Below, piece after piece: positions 30,603 to 32,935 of a DNA stretch of 32,935 nucleotides. A program made the translations under genes and the position numbers. Numbering within the stretch: position 1 is the stretch's first letter; each line of letters begins with the position of its first letter. The DNA lies in NCBI RefSeq assembly GCF_002837185.1, contig NZ_KZ478004.1, forward strand, positions 59,231 through 92,165, read 5' to 3'. A model generated the notes under the pieces. It was not told the origin of the DNA. It did not search any database and saw only the letters and a list, made by a program, of their open reading frames with translations. Source of the stretch: Pseudomonas fluorescens (GTDB lineage: Bacteria; Pseudomonadota; Gammaproteobacteria; Pseudomonadales; Pseudomonadaceae).

Positions 30603-32582
30603 TCAGTGCGTGCCCTGAAAGATGATGTTTTCCGGGTTGAAATGCTCGACGGCGCTGCCCGGCTGCGGCAATCCGAGGATATGCCCCTTGATCTTGCCGA
30701 CCACGTGCATCTCGCACGGTTTGCAGTCGAACTTCAGCGTCAGTACCTCGTCGCCATGGATCAACTGCATCGGCGCCACTTTGGTCTTCACGCCCGTGAC
30801 GCCCTTGGCCTGTTTGGGGCACAGGTTGAACGAGAACCGCAGGCAGTGCTTGGTGATCATCACCGGTACTTCGCCGGTTTCTTCGTGGGCTTCGAAGGCT
30901 GCATCGATCAGCTTCACCCCGTGACGGTGGTAGAAGTCGCGGGCCTTCTGGTTGTAGACGTTGGCCAGGAACGACAAGTGCGCGTCCGGGTACACCGGCG
31001 GCGGCGAGGTCTCGGCCTTGCGCCCGCCACGCGGGTGCAAGGCCACGCGAGCGGCGGTCAGTGCCTCGATCACTTCACGGCGCAACGCCTTGAGCTGCGA
31101 GTTGGGGATGAAGAATGCCTGCGGCGCATCCAGCTCGATCCGGGTGGCGTGGTACTCGGTGGTGCCGAGCTGGCCCAGCAGGTCGCGCAGCGTGTCCAGG
31201 GCCTGTTCCGGCTTGTTGGCCACGCCGAACGGGCCGGGCAGGGTGACGCTGGCGCTGATGCCTTCTTCGCTGGTGGCGGTGACGTCCAACTGCGCTTCAC
31301 GCAGGCGCGCCACCCATGACAGGCCTATACGGCGCTCGGCCGAGGTCTTGAGCAGCGCCTGTTGCCAGTTGTGGTCCAGGTTGCGGTTCAACGGGTGATT
31401 GGGGCGCAACTGATGCAGGCCGGCCGGCATTTCGTTGGGTTCGACGCGGTAGCGGTAGCGCTTCTCGCCGTCTTCCTCGAATTCGCCCTTGGGTTCGGCG
31501 ATGTTGGCGCGGAAACCTACCACTTCACGCTTGACCAACACATTGAGACCGTCGCCGTTGGACAGCGGCTCATGGGTGATGACCTGCAAGTCGCGCTTGC
31601 CGGCCTTTTCCACCACGCCCACCGGCAGGCCGGTGAAGGTCGGGGTATCGAAGGCACCGATGTCGATCTTGCGGTCGCTGACAAAGTAGTCGGTACTGCC
31701 ACGGTGGAAGGTTTTTTCCGGGTCGGGCAGGAAGAAATGCGCGGTACGCCCGCTGGAGGCGCGAGCCAGGTCCGGGCGGTCTTCGAGGATCTCGTCAAGG
31801 CGCTGGCGGTAGTAGGCCGTGATGTTCTTCACGTAGCCCATGTCCTTGTAGCGGCCTTCGATCTTGAACGAACGCACGCCGGCTTCGACCAGCGCGCGCA
31901 GGTTGGCGCTCTGGTTGTTATCCTTCATCGACAGCAGGTGTTTTTCAAAGGCGACCACGCGGCCCTGATCATCTTTCAAGGTATACGGCAGGCGGCACGC
32001 CTGGGAGCAGTCGCCACGGTTGGCGCTGCGGCCGTTCTGCGCGTGGGAGATATTGCACTGCCCGGAGAACGCCACGCACAAGGCGCCATGAATGAAGAAC
32101 TCGATAGCTGCATCGGTCTCATCGGCAATGGCGCGGATCTCTTGCAGGTTCAGCTCGCGGGCCAGCACCAGTTGGGAGAAACCGGCCTGGTCGAGAAACT
32201 TTGCCCGGCCCAGGGTGCGGATATCGGTCTGGGTACTGGCGTGCAGTTCGATGGGTGGAATATCCAGCTCCATCACGCCCAGGTCTTGCACGATCAGCGC
32301 ATCCACACCAGCGTCATAGAGCTGGTGGATCAGCTTGCGAGCCGGCTCCAGCTCGTTGTCATGCAAGATGGTGTTGATGGTGGTGAACACGCGGGCGTGG
32401 TAACGACGGGCGAATTCCACCAGTTGAGCGATATCACTCACCTCGTTACAGGCATTGTGACGGGCGCCGAAGCTCGGCCCGCCGATATAAATGGCGTCGG
32501 CGCCATGCAGGATAGCCTCGCGCGCGATGGCCACATCGCGGGCAGGGCTGAGCAATTCCAGGTGATGCTTGGGCAAGGACAT
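30603..32582 (-). CDS. rlhA: 23S rRNA 5-hydroxycytidine C2501 synthase RlhA (U32 family)
   Basis: A 659-residue protein close along its whole length to E. coli RlhA/YdcP, including the long C-terminal part (DUF3656) that separates it from the shorter TrhP/YegQ. RlhA is needed for hydroxylation of C2501 in 23S rRNA, using prephenate and iron-sulfur chemistry. Conserved cysteines Cys169, Cys176, Cys192 and Cys196 lie in GALCVAFSGQCNISH and RGDCSQACRLPY, the U32 motif; further cysteines in LRFSFNLCPKQ and FDCKPCEMH are also conserved. I chose ATG at 32582 (MSLPKHHLELLSPARD); the open frame begins at 32648 but the extra 22 residues have no counterpart. No strong ribosome binding site is seen. Confidence 0.94.
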   Translation of the reverse strand: MSLPKHHLELLSPARDVAIAREAILHGADAIYIGGPSFGARHNACNEVSDIAQLVEFARRYHARVFTTINTILHDNELEPARKLIHQLYDAGVDALIVQDLGVMELDIPPIELHASTQTDIRTLGRAKFLDQAGFSQLVLARELNLQEIRAIADETDAAIEFFIHGALCVAFSGQCNISHAQNGRSANRGDCSQACRLPYTLKDDQGRVVAFEKHLLSMKDNNQSANLRALVEAGVRSFKIEGRYKDMGYVKNITAYYRQRLDEILEDRPDLARASSGRTAHFFLPDPEKTFHRGSTDYFVSDRKIDIGAFDTPTFTGLPVGVVEKAGKRDLQVITHEPLSNGDGLNVLVKREVVGFRANIAEPKGEFEEDGEKRYRYRVEPNEMPAGLHQLRPNHPLNRNLDHNWQQALLKTSAERRIGLSWVARLREAQLDVTATSEEGISASVTLPGPFGVANKPEQALDTLRDLLGQLGTTEYHATRIELDAPQAFFIPNSQLKALRREVIEALTAARVALHPRGGRKAETSPPPVYPDAHLSFLANVYNQKARDFYHRHGVKLIDAAFEAHEETGEVPVMITKHCLRFSFNLCPKQAKGVTGVKTKVAPMQLIHGDEVLTLKFDCKPCEMHVVGKIKGHILGLPQPGSAVEHFNPENIIFQGTH

Positions 32583-32682
32583 AGTTTTTTTAGTCAGGCT
32601 TGTCACGGTCGAGGCGCGCATTGTAGCTGTGAAATGCCGGACCGGCATCTACCACTGGGGTGTGAGCGCAGCGTGTGACCAA

Positions 32683-32777
32683 TGTGGGAGGGGCTTGCTC
32701 CCAGTGGCGGCCTGTCAACCAACGGTTATCCCTCTGATACATCTCGGTCCAAATGTGGGAGGGGGCTTGCCCCCGAT
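32683..32777 (+). repeat. Two REP units in direct orientation
   Basis: Units at 32683-32705 (with GCTCCCAGT instead of GCCCCCGAT) and 32754-32777 point the same way, unlike the inverted pairs elsewhere. Each is followed by GGCGGCCT, so the unit plus flank appears to have been duplicated in tandem, with a 71-base period. Confidence 0.88.
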
Positions 32778-32850
32778 GGCGGCCTCCGGGCCGACCAGGA
32801 TGCTGGATCAGACCGAGTACATATCCGTTTCTGCGGTCACGGCCACTATG

Positions 32851-32935
32851 GGTTCCGCTTTTACAGCGGGTCACTTTTGGAAAAGAGCCCCAAAAGTAAC
32901 CAAAAAGGCTCTTGCCCCACCACTCGGCACCTCGC
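32851..32935. repeat. Left part of a dispersed Pseudomonas repeat, cut by window edge
   Basis: The segment beginning GGTTCCGCTTTTACAGCGGG and ending in CACTCGGCACCTCGC resembles a non-coding sequence I remember as recurring in many Pseudomonas genomes. It has two interleaved perfect inverted repeats: ACTTTTGG (32873-32880) with CCAAAAGT (32890-32897), and AGAGCC (32884-32889) with GGCTCT (32907-32912). No open frame is supported in the last 350 bases of the window. Confidence 0.5.

Noticed and set aside
31362..32678. 438-residue open frame on the plus strand opposite rlhA
   Set aside because: Shadow of rlhA with no family motif; same codon-bias artefact. Frames at 5106-6140, 8596-9786 and 19822-21240 on the minus strand were dropped for the same reason.
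3274..32777. REP copies as a CRISPR array
   Set aside because: Units are scattered over 30 kb between genes, mostly as inverted pairs, with no regular spacers and no cas genes.

Overview
The window is chromosomal DNA from a fluorescent pseudomonad, most likely of the Pseudomonas fluorescens subgroup. Three things point there: high GC and Pseudomonas-style coding, the gene order aprX-inh-aprD-aprE-aprF-prtA-prtB-lipA, and many copies of the two REP palindromes typical of that group (GTAGGAGCGAGCTTGCTCGC and TGTGGGAGGGGGCTTGCC types). There is no rRNA or tRNA, no CRISPR array, no transposase and no phage gene in view.

Layout. 1-4350: a pirin cut by the left edge (-), a UvrD/helicase IV-like helicase (+), a DUF1652 protein (-) and a NUDIX hydrolase (-). 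4351-4841: an AT-rich intergenic region with several dyads, an mRNA leader hairpin, and a Shine-Dalgarno sequence that is also a perfect Rsm (RsmA/RsmE) binding motif. 4842-19127: the exoenzyme operon. It encodes the serralysin AprX and its inhibitor Inh, the type I secretion system AprDEF, two tandem autotransporter subtilases (PrtA, PrtB) and the family I.3 lipase LipA. AprX and LipA carry RTX motifs and should leave through AprDEF; PrtA and PrtB carry their own beta-barrels. The operon is punctuated by hairpins and REP pairs, which probably adjust expression of its segments.

19259-23573: a YgdI/YgdR-type lipoprotein (-), then a tightly coupled pair made of a FAN1-type VRR-NUC nuclease and a Cas4/RecB-like nuclease fused to an Fe-S XPD/DinG-like helicase (+). 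This is a likely DNA repair module. 23640-26002: an alpha-E protein and a circularly permuted ATP-grasp protein (-). 26374-27420: a small membrane protein behind a possible AlgU promoter, then two small acidic proteins, one of only 44 residues. 27473-30506: a CPA1-type cation/proton antiporter (-), an Lrp/AsnC regulator (-) and a divergent EamA transporter (+) whose ribosome binding site and start codon lie in a perfect inverted repeat. 30603-32582: the 23S rRNA hydroxylation protein RlhA (-). The right end holds two REPs in direct orientation and part of a dispersed Pseudomonas repeat.

The strongest candidates for new biology are the FAN1/nuclease-helicase pair, the layered leader and intergenic RNA structures of the apr operon, the terminator-like hairpin inside a REP pair between aprD and aprE, the orphan terminator at 19544-19575, and the start-codon-sequestering repeat before the EamA gene. 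All functional calls are from reading motifs by eye; no database search was run.
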